NCBI GenBank assembly: GCA_028694155.1 | Contig: JAQUTY010000009.1 | Location: forward strand, 1 to 64,000 | DNA from: Eubacteriales bacterium | GTDB lineage: Bacteria > Bacillota > Clostridia > Christensenellales > CAG-138 | Direction: 5' to 3' | Length of the DNA: 64,000 nucleotides | In this document: in pieces, positions 50,870-59,699 of the stretch | Layout of the letters: each line of letters starts with the position of its first letter | Numbering within the stretch: the first letter of the stretch is position 1 | Position numbers and translations under genes: made by a program | Notes under the pieces: generated by a model | Database searches by the model: none | What the model was told of the DNA's origin: nothing | Seen by the model: only the letters and a program-made list of their open reading frames with translations

Positions 50870-52787
50870 GCTTCCTCCAGATTGAATATCCGTGTGCGGC
50901 TATCTGTGCCTGCATCACGCTGTTAATTATCATCGTTTTTCCATCAATCGAGTGATACTCACCTGCAAACGGAACCGCTGTCTGTCCGTCCTCGCCCTCA
51001 ATTAGCAGGGCGGGATAGAGAATTGCGCTGCACGGCTCATCCGCCGTATTGATGAGTGTCACCACGACCTCCTTGTGAGCATATCGTATCAAAGCAAATA
51101 TGCTGCTCGTCAGCGCACCCATTCTGCATCGTCCTTTTTTGAGTGCATCGCTGGTGTTGCGCAGCTTTGTCAGCGTTTTTATCGAATCAAGGAGTTCCAT
51201 GTCCTCCCTGCCCCACGGGTAGGTGCGGCGGTTGAAGGGATCCTTCATGCCCTCCAATCCTACCTCATCTCCATAATAGATGCAGGGTACGCCAACGGCG
51301 GAGAACACCAACGCCATCGCCTGCATATATTTTTCCTTGCCCTTTTCGATCAGTTCGGGTTGTGGGTGGAAAAGAGCCTGCGCCTCACGGGGCAGCGCAG
51401 TATATTTGTTGCCACCGCTAAGATAGCTTATGGCACGAACCTCGTCATGTGAGGATAAAAGATTCAAACATGCCTGCAAAAAGGGCTTGGGGTAATTCTC
51501 CGTCAGCGTTTGAACAGCTTCGTTATATGCGTATGCGTCCATCTCACCGTTTACAAACGCAAGCGTTGCCTTGCCAAAGGGGTAGTTCATCGAGCCGTCC
51601 AGCAAATCGCCGTCAACATATGCCCTGCGTCCTTGCTCACCCATCTTTTGCGAGCAATCCTCCCAAACCTCGCCCAAAATGAGTGCATCGGGATTCTCCG
51701 CCTTGATTCTCCTTCTGAGTTGGCGGATAAATTCGTCAGGCAGCTCATCGGCAACGTCCAATCGCCAGCCGCTTGCGCCACGCTTGTGCCAATAGTGAAG
51801 AACTCCGTCATCGCCATGAATGAAGTCGCCATAGGTGGGTTCCATCTCCTCTACGTTGGGCAGAGTTTCAAAGTTCCACCAGCATTCGTAGCTATTGGGA
51901 TAATCCTTGAAGCGATACCACGGGTAATAGGGCGAGTCCTTGCTTTCAAACGCACCCAATGTATCATACCTGCCGTAACGGTCAAAATATCTGGAATCAT
52001 CGCCCGTGTGCGAGAACACTCCATCTAAAATGAGCTTGATGCCCAGCTTATCCGCATCTTTGCAAAGGGCGATGAAATCCGTCTCATCTCCAAGCAGCGG
52101 ATCAATTCGCTTGTAGTCGCTTGTGTTATAGCGGTGATTGCTGTTTGCCTCAAAAATCGGGTTGAGATAGATGCAGCTTACGCCCAAGTCGCATAGATAG
52201 GGAAGTTTCTGCCTTATGCCTTCCAGATCCCCTCCAAAATAGTCGTCGGGCGCATAGCTGCTGTTGCCATCGTGCTTTAGATGCAGCGGCTCCTCCGTCC
52301 AATCGTTGTGAAGATAGACGTGTCTGTTGAGCTTTGTATGCTCCTTGAGCCTCTCTTCACGCTTGCCCATATCCGAGCAGTAGAAACGATCGGGAAAAAT
52401 CTGATAGGCTATTCCTTCTTTGAACCAGTCGGGGGTTGAAAAATCCTTGTTGTAAACGGTGAGTCCGAAGCGCTCACCCTCCTGCCCCAAAAGCCGTCCC
52501 TCGCCGCTGTTGCCGCCGTAATAGCAGGGGCGATTGCCGTCATTGAGAAGAAAATCGTAGTGGCACAGGCATGGATATTGGGGCAAAACCACGCTTGCGC
52601 TAACCGTGTTGCAGATGCGCTGCATTGGAATGTCGCTCTGTCCGTTGGGCGTGAAAAAGCGCACAACGGCGGAAAAATCAGCAGAACACTCATAGACCGT
52701 CCCACTAATGGTAACGGTCGTTCCGCAGGGCTGTGCGCCAAGGGGAATGCGATATCTGCTGTCTCTTGAGTGATGATAAAATCTCAT
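50862..52787 (-). CDS. GH13 alpha-glycosidase (neopullulanase/maltogenic amylase type)
   Basis: A 641-residue cytoplasmic enzyme with an N-terminal beta-sandwich (about 1-110) and a GH13 barrel: LDGVFSHTG (about 255-262), nucleophile D344 in GWRLDVADE, acid/base E373 in LGEVWED and the pair H447-D448 in LLSSHDE. The N-terminal domain and the GVFSHTG form place it with neopullulanase, cyclomaltodextrinase and maltogenic amylase, which process maltodextrins or stored glycogen. No signal peptide. It is the first gene of a two-gene minus-strand unit; no maltodextrin transporter is nearby. Confidence 0.92.
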   Translation of the reverse strand: MRFYHHSRDSRYRIPLGAQPCGTTVTISGTVYECSADFSAVVRFFTPNGQSDIPMQRICNTVSASVVLPQYPCLCHYDFLLNDGNRPCYYGGNSGEGRLLGQEGERFGLTVYNKDFSTPDWFKEGIAYQIFPDRFYCSDMGKREERLKEHTKLNRHVYLHNDWTEEPLHLKHDGNSSYAPDDYFGGDLEGIRQKLPYLCDLGVSCIYLNPIFEANSNHRYNTSDYKRIDPLLGDETDFIALCKDADKLGIKLILDGVFSHTGDDSRYFDRYGRYDTLGAFESKDSPYYPWYRFKDYPNSYECWWNFETLPNVEEMEPTYGDFIHGDDGVLHYWHKRGASGWRLDVADELPDEFIRQLRRRIKAENPDALILGEVWEDCSQKMGEQGRRAYVDGDLLDGSMNYPFGKATLAFVNGEMDAYAYNEAVQTLTENYPKPFLQACLNLLSSHDEVRAISYLSGGNKYTALPREAQALFHPQPELIEKGKEKYMQAMALVFSAVGVPCIYYGDEVGLEGMKDPFNRRTYPWGREDMELLDSIKTLTKLRNTSDALKKGRCRMGALTSSIFALIRYAHKEVVVTLINTADEPCSAILYPALLIEGEDGQTAVPFAGEYHSIDGKTMIINSVMQAQIAAHGYSIWRKHE

Positions 52788-52849
52788 ACAGGTATTATAC
52801 CTTGTGTAGAATAAGAATCAACCGATGACGGATGAATGTTACCGCTTTT

Positions 52850-53296
52850 TCACATTCTAGGCGGTTCAATGTCCGAATGATTGTCCTTGCAGGCTCGTGC
52901 ATTGGTGTTCATGCTGCCACGGTACACCACGAATCTGCAGAACAAAAACTCGGTTACAAAGTTTATGAGCATGGTGCCTATCTCAAGAACATAGTTGTTC
53001 CAGCCGGCATTTATCAAGGCGTGATTCCACCAAGTCGAAAGTGGCGCAAACACGCAGTAATACAGCGCAACCTTGAGCATGGCAATGGGCACATTGTTTG
53101 CCGATTTGAAGGTGAACTCGCGGTTTAAGGTGAAGTTCCACAGAACCGACAGCACAAGTGAAATAATGTAGCTGACGATGTGAATAAAGCCCACCACCTC
53201 GAACAAAAGCGTGTAGCTCCCAATTTGGATAAGCCCCGCAGATGCAGAGAATAGGGTGAACTTGACTAATTGAATGATATTTTCTCTCTTATTCAT
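52850..53296 (-). CDS. GtrA-family membrane protein
   Basis: A 148-residue protein with four membrane segments matching the GtrA family (FTLFSASAGLIQIGSYTLLF, NFTLNREFTFKS). GtrA-like proteins are thought to help flip lipid-linked sugars or take part in surface glycan decoration. No ribosome binding site precedes the ATG, and a promoter ends 7 bases before it, so the mRNA may be leaderless. It is near the exopolysaccharide operon but divergent from it. Confidence 0.85.
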   Translation of the reverse strand: MNKRENIIQLVKFTLFSASAGLIQIGSYTLLFEVVGFIHIVSYIISLVLSVLWNFTLNREFTFKSANNVPIAMLKVALYYCVFAPLSTWWNHALINAGWNNYVLEIGTMLINFVTEFLFCRFVVYRGSMNTNARACKDNHSDIEPPRM

Positions 53297-53302
53297 GCAA
53301 AA

Positions 53303-53331
53303 AGTATATCATGTTTTGTCGAATAATCCAA
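53303..53331 (-). promoter_or_regulatory. Promoter of the GtrA gene
   Basis: Minus strand TTGGAT (53326-53331) and TATACT (53303-53308), spacer 17. The -10 box is 6-7 bases from the start codon. Coordinates are set relative to the ATG at 53296 and may be off by one. Confidence 0.55.
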
Positions 53332-53393
53332 CAAAATCTTGAAAACTTTCTTACAAGTGCATAAGGATTAACTGATTGACTTTTTTGTTGTGC

Positions 53394-53654
53394 CTAGCTT
53401 GTAAAGGCTTGTATGCCGCCGTTTGGAGTGCTGTAACAGACCCCGTTGTATTCATCGGTCACAATTTGGCAGCCCATCACCGTGGACGGCCCAAATACAG
53501 TTGCCTCTCCAGCGTCCTGTGCGCAAGCCGCCGAGGTTGCATACAGCGGTGCGCCAAGTCCACGGACGACCTCTCCTCCGCACGAGCTGTTGATGCGTGT
53601 ATTGACTGTAAGCGTTTCAGTATATGCCCATGGCTTCTGATATTGCTTTCTCAT
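53394..53654 (-). CDS. 86-residue peptide with four cysteines
   Basis: A short gene with GGAG close to the ATG. The product starts MRKQYQKPWAYTETLTVN and has four cysteines (about residues 25, 44, 62 and 73) spread over an Ala/Gly/Thr-rich body, with no signal peptide. The N-terminus resembles the peptides at 25154 and 48109 (basic start, Y, P, E, then a short beta-like stretch), but the body is different and no exoprotein gene is next to it. A precursor of a modified peptide is conceivable; no maturation enzyme is adjacent. Confidence 0.6.
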   Translation of the reverse strand: MRKQYQKPWAYTETLTVNTRINSSCGGEVVRGLGAPLYATSAACAQDAGEATVFGPSTVMGCQIVTDEYNGVCYSTPNGGIQAFTS

Positions 53655-53854
53655 AATCTCCTGTTTCTATTCCGAGTCGCTTTGGTTGTGCTTCTTGTAA
53701 GAATACACCACGCTCTGCAAGCCCATATATAAATTACTTATTTATTATTACTTCCATATCTACTTCTAGTTATGATAACAATTATACATTGGTTTTTCAA
53801 ATTTTGTCAATAGTTATTTATTTTATTCTTATTATTTATCAGATTATTTTTAGT

Positions 53855-53883
53855 TTGACAAAAATGTAAAAATATCGTATTCT
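53855..53883 (+). promoter_or_regulatory. Promoter of the exopolysaccharide-control operon
   Basis: TTGACA (53855-53860) and TATTCT (53878-53883), spacer 17, followed by AAGGGG at 53898. The 250 bases before it are AT-rich without a gene. Confidence 0.75.
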
Positions 53884-53910
53884 ATTTTTGTTTAGAAGGG
53901 GAAAATTATT

Positions 53911-54645
53911 ATGTACGATATACATTGCCATATTTTGCCAATGTTCGATGATGGGTCGGAATCCATTGATGAATCATGCGCCATGGCGGAGCTTGCTTTT
54001 CAAAGCAAGGTCAAGGGTATCATTGCTACCCCCCATTGTAACGGCGAGGACCTCATGGACGCTGACAGATTCCGTGCCATGTGCGATATGCACACGACCC
54101 TTAGGGCAAAACTTGCGGAACGGGATATTCCCGTAGAGGTATATTTAGGCATGGAAATTCTTCTTGACGACTCAATCTATGAGCCTCTTGAGCATGATGC
54201 GCTGCTGACGCTTAACAGGTCGAACTATCTACTGGTGGAGTTTCCCTTCGACGATAACCCCGATCATGTTCGTGCCTTGCTAAAAGCGGTGTGTCTTAGG
54301 GGCTATCGCCCAGTAATTGCGCATCCTGAACGCTATGATTTTGTGCAATCCGATCCCGAAATGGTGTTTGAGTTTTTGGATCGCGAATACGTTCTTCAGG
54401 TCAATCGAGGCAGCATAATGGGCAGGTTTGGTGATAACGCCAAAAGGTGTGCAAGGTGGTTGCTTGACGGACAGCTTGCTCACGTCGTTGCCAGTGACGG
54501 ACATAGCGCCACGCATCGCACGCCCTATGTGTTCGACTGTTATCAGTACATTCTGAGCAAATACTCGGTCGAGTATGCCGAGGTGCTTTTTCACGAGAAC
54601 CCGCAACGAATCATCGGCAACAGACCAATTCTGCCTAATTGCTAG
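53911..54645 (+). CDS. CpsB/CapC-type PHP tyrosine phosphatase
   Basis: A 244-residue manganese-dependent phosphatase of the PHP fold that removes phosphate from the tyrosine tail of BY-kinases controlling capsule chain length. The metal motifs DIHCHILPMFDDG (residues 3-15), ATPHCN, the VEF-type strand, HPERYDF and DGHSATHRTPY are complete. Length matches the Gram-positive CpsB family. It heads an operon with two BY-kinases, which are its likely substrates. Confidence 0.92.
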   Translation: MYDIHCHILPMFDDGSESIDESCAMAELAFQSKVKGIIATPHCNGEDLMDADRFRAMCDMHTTLRAKLAERDIPVEVYLGMEILLDDSIYEPLEHDALLTLNRSNYLLVEFPFDDNPDHVRALLKAVCLRGYRPVIAHPERYDFVQSDPEMVFEFLDREYVLQVNRGSIMGRFGDNAKRCARWLLDGQLAHVVASDGHSATHRTPYVFDCYQYILSKYSVEYAEVLFHENPQRIIGNRPILPNC

Positions 54646-54690
54646 GCTTTTACATGGCTCTTACTGCATAAATATTTTTTTGGAGGCAAT

Positions 54691-55518
54691 ATGCGCGCTA
54701 TACAGCGGATTACCATAGCAGTATTCATAATCATGGTTGCATCATTCGCAGTATCTAGGTACCTGTCACATTTGATATCTGACGACACCGTGCCGGTGAT
54801 TTCATCGGACTCGGACGTTGTCTATGTGTCGGTAACTGCTTCTGATGATGAGCTGATGGCAGGAGTCTCGGTCTGGGACGATGCCGAAGGCGATTTGACG
54901 GACAGGCTTATGGTCGAACACATCTCACACTTTTTGTCCAAAGGCGAATGTAAGATAACCTATGCGGTGTCGGATTCAAAGGATCATGTTTCCAAATATG
55001 AGCGCAGACTTATATATACCGATTATGAATCTCCAAAGATATATTTATCTGCCAATATGCAGTTTTCCGCAGGCAGCAATATCCCCATACTCAGCTTTAT
55101 AGACGCATATGACGTGCTTGACGGTGACATCTCCGGTAAGGTCAAGGTTGTATCCACCAATCATTCCTCAACGTTGATGGGGCTTTACACCGTTACGGTT
55201 CAGGTTTCCAACAGCAAGGGCGATGTGTCGTATCTGACCTTTCCGTTGGAGGTAATATCATCTGCTGCCCTCGTTCCTCGAATCAACTTGAGCCAATACA
55301 CCGTGTATATCAATGTGGGGGATAAGTTCGATCCCAAGGCATACATTCGCTCTGCCTATGAGACTGATAGAAAAATCGACATGGACACCAACAATGTGGT
55401 TATTCAATCCGATGTTGACTGCAATACAGCTGGCACATACATCGTTACCTACACGATAAACGATAATATGAACAGAGAGGGCGTCTCCAGATTGGTCGTA
55501 GTGGTGACAGAATCATGA
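54691..55518 (+). CDS. Membrane-anchored protein with Ig-like (DUF5011-type) domains
   Basis: A 275-residue protein with one N-terminal membrane segment (about 8-28) and an extracellular part of three Ig-like modules: about 35-108, 110-190 (SFIDAYDVLDGDISGKVKVVS, TMGLYTVTVQVSNSKGD) and 195-275 (GDKFDPKAYIRS, NTAGTYIVTYTINDN). Such HYR/DUF5011 modules are found in surface adhesins. Its place between the phosphatase and the kinases suggests a part in polymer export or attachment. GGAGG is 6 bases before the ATG. Confidence 0.78.
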   Translation: MRAIQRITIAVFIIMVASFAVSRYLSHLISDDTVPVISSDSDVVYVSVTASDDELMAGVSVWDDAEGDLTDRLMVEHISHFLSKGECKITYAVSDSKDHVSKYERRLIYTDYESPKIYLSANMQFSAGSNIPILSFIDAYDVLDGDISGKVKVVSTNHSSTLMGLYTVTVQVSNSKGDVSYLTFPLEVISSAALVPRINLSQYTVYINVGDKFDPKAYIRSAYETDRKIDMDTNNVVIQSDVDCNTAGTYIVTYTINDNMNREGVSRLVVVVTES

Positions 55519-56915
55519 GCAACGAATCGCGCAATCAAAACATACTCCGAGAAATCAGTTTTTTCTCCATCATGCGTGATGTGCTGACACGCCTATATCT
55601 GATTCTGCTTGCGGCGGCCATTGGCTACATGGGTGCGCAAATCGCAGTTGAACAATTCTATGTACCCGAATACACCTCATCGGTCACGCTGGTCATCAGC
55701 GCAAAGGACAGCAGCAACACCGCCTATGCAAATTTGGCTCGAAATCAGCAGATTGCAGAGGTGTTTATTGAGGTCATCGGCAGCGAAATGCTGGCCGACA
55801 AAATCACGGAGGAATTGGGCGTTACCAAAATGCCGGGTCGCATATCCGCAACACGGTTGGAGAACACAAATCTACTGAGAATCGATGCCGTTGCACGCAC
55901 GCCCGAACGTGCCTTTAGGCTCATTCATGCCGTGATAGCTACTCATGGGGAAGTCTCAGACTATGTCTTTTCGAACGCTGTTGTCGATGTTATGAACGAT
56001 CCCAAGATGCCAACAAGCCCGTCAAACCCCAAATCCTTAGTGCAGACACAACAGATAGCATCAATATCATGTGCGGCAGGAATGTTGACGTTGCTTGTAG
56101 TGCTCTCAATAATGCGTGATACCGTCAAAAGTCCCTTGGGTCTTAATTCCCATGTTGACGCCAAGATAATCAGCACGATTTGTTATGAGCGCAAGTATCG
56201 CACCCTAAAGTCGTGGTTCAAGCGCAGAAAAGTACCTATTCTTATAACCAATCCCATGATTAGTCGTGCTTACGTTGAGGAGACACAAAAGCTATATATG
56301 CAGATAGAGCACATCTCTCGTGAGAAGGGCTACAAGGTGTTTATGATTACATCAACTTGCGAGAACGAGGGCAAGTCCACCATCGCTGCAAATCTTGCCA
56401 TAGCGGGTGCAAATGCAGGCAAAAACATTCTCTTGCTGGACGGAGATTTCCGCAACCCATCCATTTACAAAATTTTGGAGATAGAGCGTAACGACAAGAA
56501 TGGCATTGAAAAATGTCTCTCACGCATCAGTCCTCTTGAAAATTGTGTCGAATATCAGAAACGCCTGGGAATATGGACTCTGCTGCCCGAACGCAGTCAT
56601 CGCAACTCTGCCGAGCTCGTTTCCACTAGGCGCATGAAGGAGATAGTATCCGAGTGCCGATCTAATCACGATATTATTTTGGTTGATACTCCCCCGTCCT
56701 CGGTTCTCACCGATGCCGAGGTAATGTCCGCATTCTGCGACTGCGTACTTTTGGTCGTGCGTCACGATTTTGCCTACGTCTGCGACATTAACGATACCAT
56801 CGACAGGCTCAACAACTGCGCAATGCTCGGCTGCGTGCTTAACAATTATCGGCAGTTTGAAAGCATTTACGAGCGCAGCCCCTACGGGGGATATGCCGAG
56901 GACAGGAAAGGATAG
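55515..56915 (+). CDS. Fused Wzz/BY-kinase (polysaccharide co-polymerase), first copy
   Basis: A 466-residue protein uniting a Wzz chain-length domain with a bacterial tyrosine kinase: membrane segments at about 25-45 and 182-200 bracket an extracellular helical region; the kinase has Walker A STCENEGKSTIA (279-290), Walker A' LLLDGDFRNPSIY and Walker B ILVDTPPSSVLTDA. The C-terminus YERSPYGGYAEDRKG holds three tyrosines for autophosphorylation. In most Gram-positives these two parts are separate proteins (CpsC/CpsD), so the one-chain form is of the proteobacterial kind. An ATGA overlap links it to the Ig-like gene. Confidence 0.88.
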   Translation: MSNESRNQNILREISFFSIMRDVLTRLYLILLAAAIGYMGAQIAVEQFYVPEYTSSVTLVISAKDSSNTAYANLARNQQIAEVFIEVIGSEMLADKITEELGVTKMPGRISATRLENTNLLRIDAVARTPERAFRLIHAVIATHGEVSDYVFSNAVVDVMNDPKMPTSPSNPKSLVQTQQIASISCAAGMLTLLVVLSIMRDTVKSPLGLNSHVDAKIISTICYERKYRTLKSWFKRRKVPILITNPMISRAYVEETQKLYMQIEHISREKGYKVFMITSTCENEGKSTIAANLAIAGANAGKNILLLDGDFRNPSIYKILEIERNDKNGIEKCLSRISPLENCVEYQKRLGIWTLLPERSHRNSAELVSTRRMKEIVSECRSNHDIILVDTPPSSVLTDAEVMSAFCDCVLLVVRHDFAYVCDINDTIDRLNNCAMLGCVLNNYRQFESIYERSPYGGYAEDRKG

Positions 56916-56920
56916 AACGC

Positions 56921-58525
56921 ATGGAGTCCAATACCGAACGTAAAACGGCTGCCTATTCTGCGCAGCCACGGCTCACACAGAAGCCGCTTATGGCTTGGGT
57001 AGCCGATATAATCAAAGCATTTCGCCGTTTCTGGTGGATAGCCGGCATTCTTGGTCTGAGCGTAGGAGTTGTTTTGTTGTACCAAGGCTACAAAAAGGTC
57101 TCCGGAAGCTACACCGCCAGCGCATCGTTCTATATCACCGTGCAGAGCAACAACTACGCCTACACGAATATTTACTCTCAGGGTACCGCTTCACAGATGG
57201 CGGAAACCTTCCCCTACCTATTACAGAGTGAGCTTTTACAGGACGTTGTAAAGGAGGAGCTGGGAGTTGACTACCTGAACGGCTCAATCTACGCAACTGG
57301 AGTCGAGGACACGAATCTTTTCACTCTCAATGTAATCAGCAACAACGCTCAGGATGCCTATGACATTCTATTGGCGGTGATGGAATACTACCCAAGAGTT
57401 GCCGAATATGTCATTGGCAACACCCATTTGGAGCTATTGAGCGAACCCACCCTGCCCGATGCAGATGCTATTGATCAAAGCTACATAACAGATGCCTTAA
57501 AATACGCTGCGCTTGCAGCAACCTTAGGTGTAATAATCATTCTTCTGAGTATGCTATGGCGCAGAACCATCTGCACAACTGAGGATTTTGAATCCCTGCT
57601 CAATCTAAAGTGCATCACGGTCATTCCAAAGGTGTCGTTGAAGCGTCGTTCCAAGCATAGGGAGCATCGTTCCCTGCTCGTGTCCACTCAGCACTCGGGG
57701 TATGCAATGCTTGAGCCAATGCGAAGTCTGCGAACTCGTCTGATTAGAAAGATGGAGGAGCTTGATGCGCACGTTCTTGTTATAACCAGCACAAAAGCGG
57801 GCGAGGGCAAAACGACAATCGCTGCAAACCTTGCTCTGACCTTTGCCAAAAAGGGTGAATCGGTCGTCCTTGTTGACTGCGATTTAAGAAAGCCGTCCGT
57901 GCACTCGGTGTTTGAAGCCGCAGAGCCTGTCAACGGTATCGTTGATATTCTTGAACAAAGGTGCAAGCTGACAGACGCTCTTACAGTGGGTAAGAATTAC
58001 CGCCTGCGAATAATAATGGGCAAAGGTCACCAGAAAAATCCGCTGAAGCTGTTGGGAAGCGAAAACATGGCGCAGTTGATTTCAAGGCTGCGCAAGACAA
58101 ACAAGTATGTCATTCTTGATGCTCCCCCCTGCGGTGTCTATGCAGATGCTTCCGCCTTGATGAACCTTGCCGATTGCGCACTTTTTGTCGTTAGACAGGA
58201 TGACGCTTCCATATCAAGCGTACTGGATGGCGTGCAAAGTTTATCATTTTGTAACAAACCCATCCTTGGAGCCGTGCTAAATCGCGCAGAATATGGTATA
58301 ATAGGTTACGGTTATGGATATGGACGCGGATATGGGTATGGCTACGGCAGCAATTATTATCGCAAGGGCTATGGCAGCTACTACAATAAGGCCGGAGGCT
58401 ACGGTAAATACGGACGCTACGGAAAGTATGGCTATGGCTACGGCACGAGCAGCACGGAGGGCGGCCAAACTGTATCAGTCAATCCTGAATCTAGCCGCAA
58501 TGAAGGTGACATCAAGGAGGACTAA
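56921..58525 (+). CDS. Fused Wzz/BY-kinase, second copy with Tyr/Gly-rich tail
   Basis: A 534-residue paralogue of the previous protein. Membrane segments at about 38-55 and 192-212; Walker A TSTKAGEGKTTIA (289-301), Walker A' VLVDCDLRKPSVH, Walker B VILDAPPCGVYADA. It ends in a tail of roughly 60 residues made almost only of Tyr and Gly with a few Lys, Arg and Ser (about 460-515, some 20 tyrosines), far beyond the usual 3-7 tyrosine cluster. The tail would offer many autophosphorylation sites for the operon's phosphatase. The DNA of the tail is correspondingly repetitive. Confidence 0.88.
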   Translation: MESNTERKTAAYSAQPRLTQKPLMAWVADIIKAFRRFWWIAGILGLSVGVVLLYQGYKKVSGSYTASASFYITVQSNNYAYTNIYSQGTASQMAETFPYLLQSELLQDVVKEELGVDYLNGSIYATGVEDTNLFTLNVISNNAQDAYDILLAVMEYYPRVAEYVIGNTHLELLSEPTLPDADAIDQSYITDALKYAALAATLGVIIILLSMLWRRTICTTEDFESLLNLKCITVIPKVSLKRRSKHREHRSLLVSTQHSGYAMLEPMRSLRTRLIRKMEELDAHVLVITSTKAGEGKTTIAANLALTFAKKGESVVLVDCDLRKPSVHSVFEAAEPVNGIVDILEQRCKLTDALTVGKNYRLRIIMGKGHQKNPLKLLGSENMAQLISRLRKTNKYVILDAPPCGVYADASALMNLADCALFVVRQDDASISSVLDGVQSLSFCNKPILGAVLNRAEYGIIGYGYGYGRGYGYGYGSNYYRKGYGSYYNKAGGYGKYGRYGKYGYGYGTSSTEGGQTVSVNPESSRNEGDIKED

Positions 58526-59188
58526 ATGAATTATTTGCATAAGAACTGCAAGCTTGCCATCGCTGTTCTTGCTGCGTTTTGTATTGCCATGCTGGCATAC
58601 GTCATCATTGCTCTACGATCCCAGTGCACATCGGAGGATATTGCCCTGTATTGTGTGAAGATTCCGTTTCTGATGGTGATGCTGTTTGGAAGCATCTATA
58701 CATACTTTCGGCAAAAGAGCTTTCACACCCTTGTACTCTGTACGCTGCTTGCAATGTTCCCTCTGTTCTACTCGGCAGTCACATCGGCAAACAACCTCGT
58801 TTCTTGGTTCTCAAGACTGGGCGATCCGCAGATGCGTACCCTAGAATCATTGATGAACGTCGCCGTCAGAGTGTTCTGGCTGTGCTTCTCAATAGGCGTT
58901 GTGTGTACCGTCATCACCTCTATGTTAGGCTTTTCCAAGGCAACCGTTGCTCTGTCCGTCACTACCTGCGCATTTGCATTGCTAACCATCGCAAGTATCC
59001 TCACAAACCTAGGCAACGCTCCGTCAACTGCTAAGCTGATTGTGCAATGCGAGTATATGGTGGAGTTCGTAATATTCTCGGTGGCTACTCTTGCCTGTGT
59101 GGCGCAATTCTATGTAGGCGACCATGACAGCACTCCCATCAAGCGAGCATATGCCTATGACGAGTTAGGCTTTGAAAAAGACGAATAA
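58526..59188 (+). CDS. Six-segment membrane protein of unknown function
   Basis: A 220-residue protein with about six membrane segments and a short cytoplasmic C-terminus (DELGFEKDE). GGAGG is 5 bases before the ATG, which follows the kinase stop codon directly. It is the last gene of the exopolysaccharide-control operon, so a role in polymer export or in sensing is plausible, but no family was recognised and it has no Wzy or Wzx signature that I can see. Confidence 0.65.
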   Translation: MNYLHKNCKLAIAVLAAFCIAMLAYVIIALRSQCTSEDIALYCVKIPFLMVMLFGSIYTYFRQKSFHTLVLCTLLAMFPLFYSAVTSANNLVSWFSRLGDPQMRTLESLMNVAVRVFWLCFSIGVVCTVITSMLGFSKATVALSVTTCAFALLTIASILTNLGNAPSTAKLIVQCEYMVEFVIFSVATLACVAQFYVGDHDSTPIKRAYAYDELGFEKDE

Positions 59189-59194
59189 ACAATA

Positions 59195-59235
59195 GTACAA
59201 ACTGGCCCCCACAGTTCGCCCGGCAGCAAACGCAT
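59195..59235 (+). repeat. Degenerate copy of the GGCGAA-CACAG-TTCGCC repeat
   Basis: ACTGGCCCCCACAGTTCGCCC at about 59203-59223 is a decayed form of the hairpin at 50137-50156; the following GGCAGCAAACGCA resembles GGGAGCAAACGCAG at 60667-60680. Confidence 0.5.
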
Positions 59236-59292
59236 TTTTTCACGCTCAAACGACATGCCGAATAGTATGTATCATCATTTGGAGGTGATAAT

Positions 59293-59619
59293 ATGCCAAA
59301 TCCCATGCAGCCGTCGCAGAACAGACCCATGCGGAGCGATCCGCCCCCCTCTCCGCTTTCTTGTGCAATCATTTTGGGCGAGTGCATCCGTGATGAACGT
59401 GGCAAGCAGGGCGTGTGCTGCTATGTTGGCGCACTGATGGAGCTTCTGCCCTTCCCTCTGGTCGAGCAGATTGCATACAGGCTAAACGTGCCTCTGCCTG
59501 AGCCGCCAAAGCCCCTGCCGCCTCCACCACAGCGTGCTAAGCAGAATGATGGAATGCAGATGAATCAACTGATGCAAATGGTGCGAATGATGGAACAGTT
59601 CAAAAAGCCCGGTCGATGA
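59293..59619 (+). CDS. 108-residue Pro/Met-rich protein of unknown function
   Basis: GGAGGTGAT 4 bases before the ATG is a very strong ribosome binding site. The product has a Pro/Asn/Met-rich N-terminus (1-22), a central segment with three cysteines (LSCAIILGECIRD, GVCCYVGAL) and amphipathic helices, a run of prolines (about 73-82) and a Met/Gln-rich helical end. No family recognised. Composition recalls small spore-coat or structural proteins, but this is only an impression. Confidence 0.6.
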   Translation: MPNPMQPSQNRPMRSDPPPSPLSCAIILGECIRDERGKQGVCCYVGALMELLPFPLVEQIAYRLNVPLPEPPKPLPPPPQRAKQNDGMQMNQLMQMVRMMEQFKKPGR

Positions 59620-59665
59620 AAGATATTCAGAATCGTTTGACAATGCGCTCTAACGCCAAAAAGGT

Positions 59666-59699
59666 GTAAGAGCGCTCGAGGGGGGATGAGCGCTCTTAC
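59666..59699. other. Perfect 12-bp GC-rich hairpin followed by four G-rich tracts
   Basis: GTAAGAGCGCTC (59666-59677) pairs with GAGCGCTCTTAC (59688-59699) around GAGGGGGGAT. To its right, up to 59755, come GGGGGAGG, AAAGGAGG and GGGGGGG tracts, each like a ribosome binding site, in front of frames of only 8-12 codons. No T-tract follows the stem. The stretch 59620-59981 has no gene I can support apart from this; it also holds the TGGTATGAT extended -10 (59926-59934) for hpf. Confidence 0.55.
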
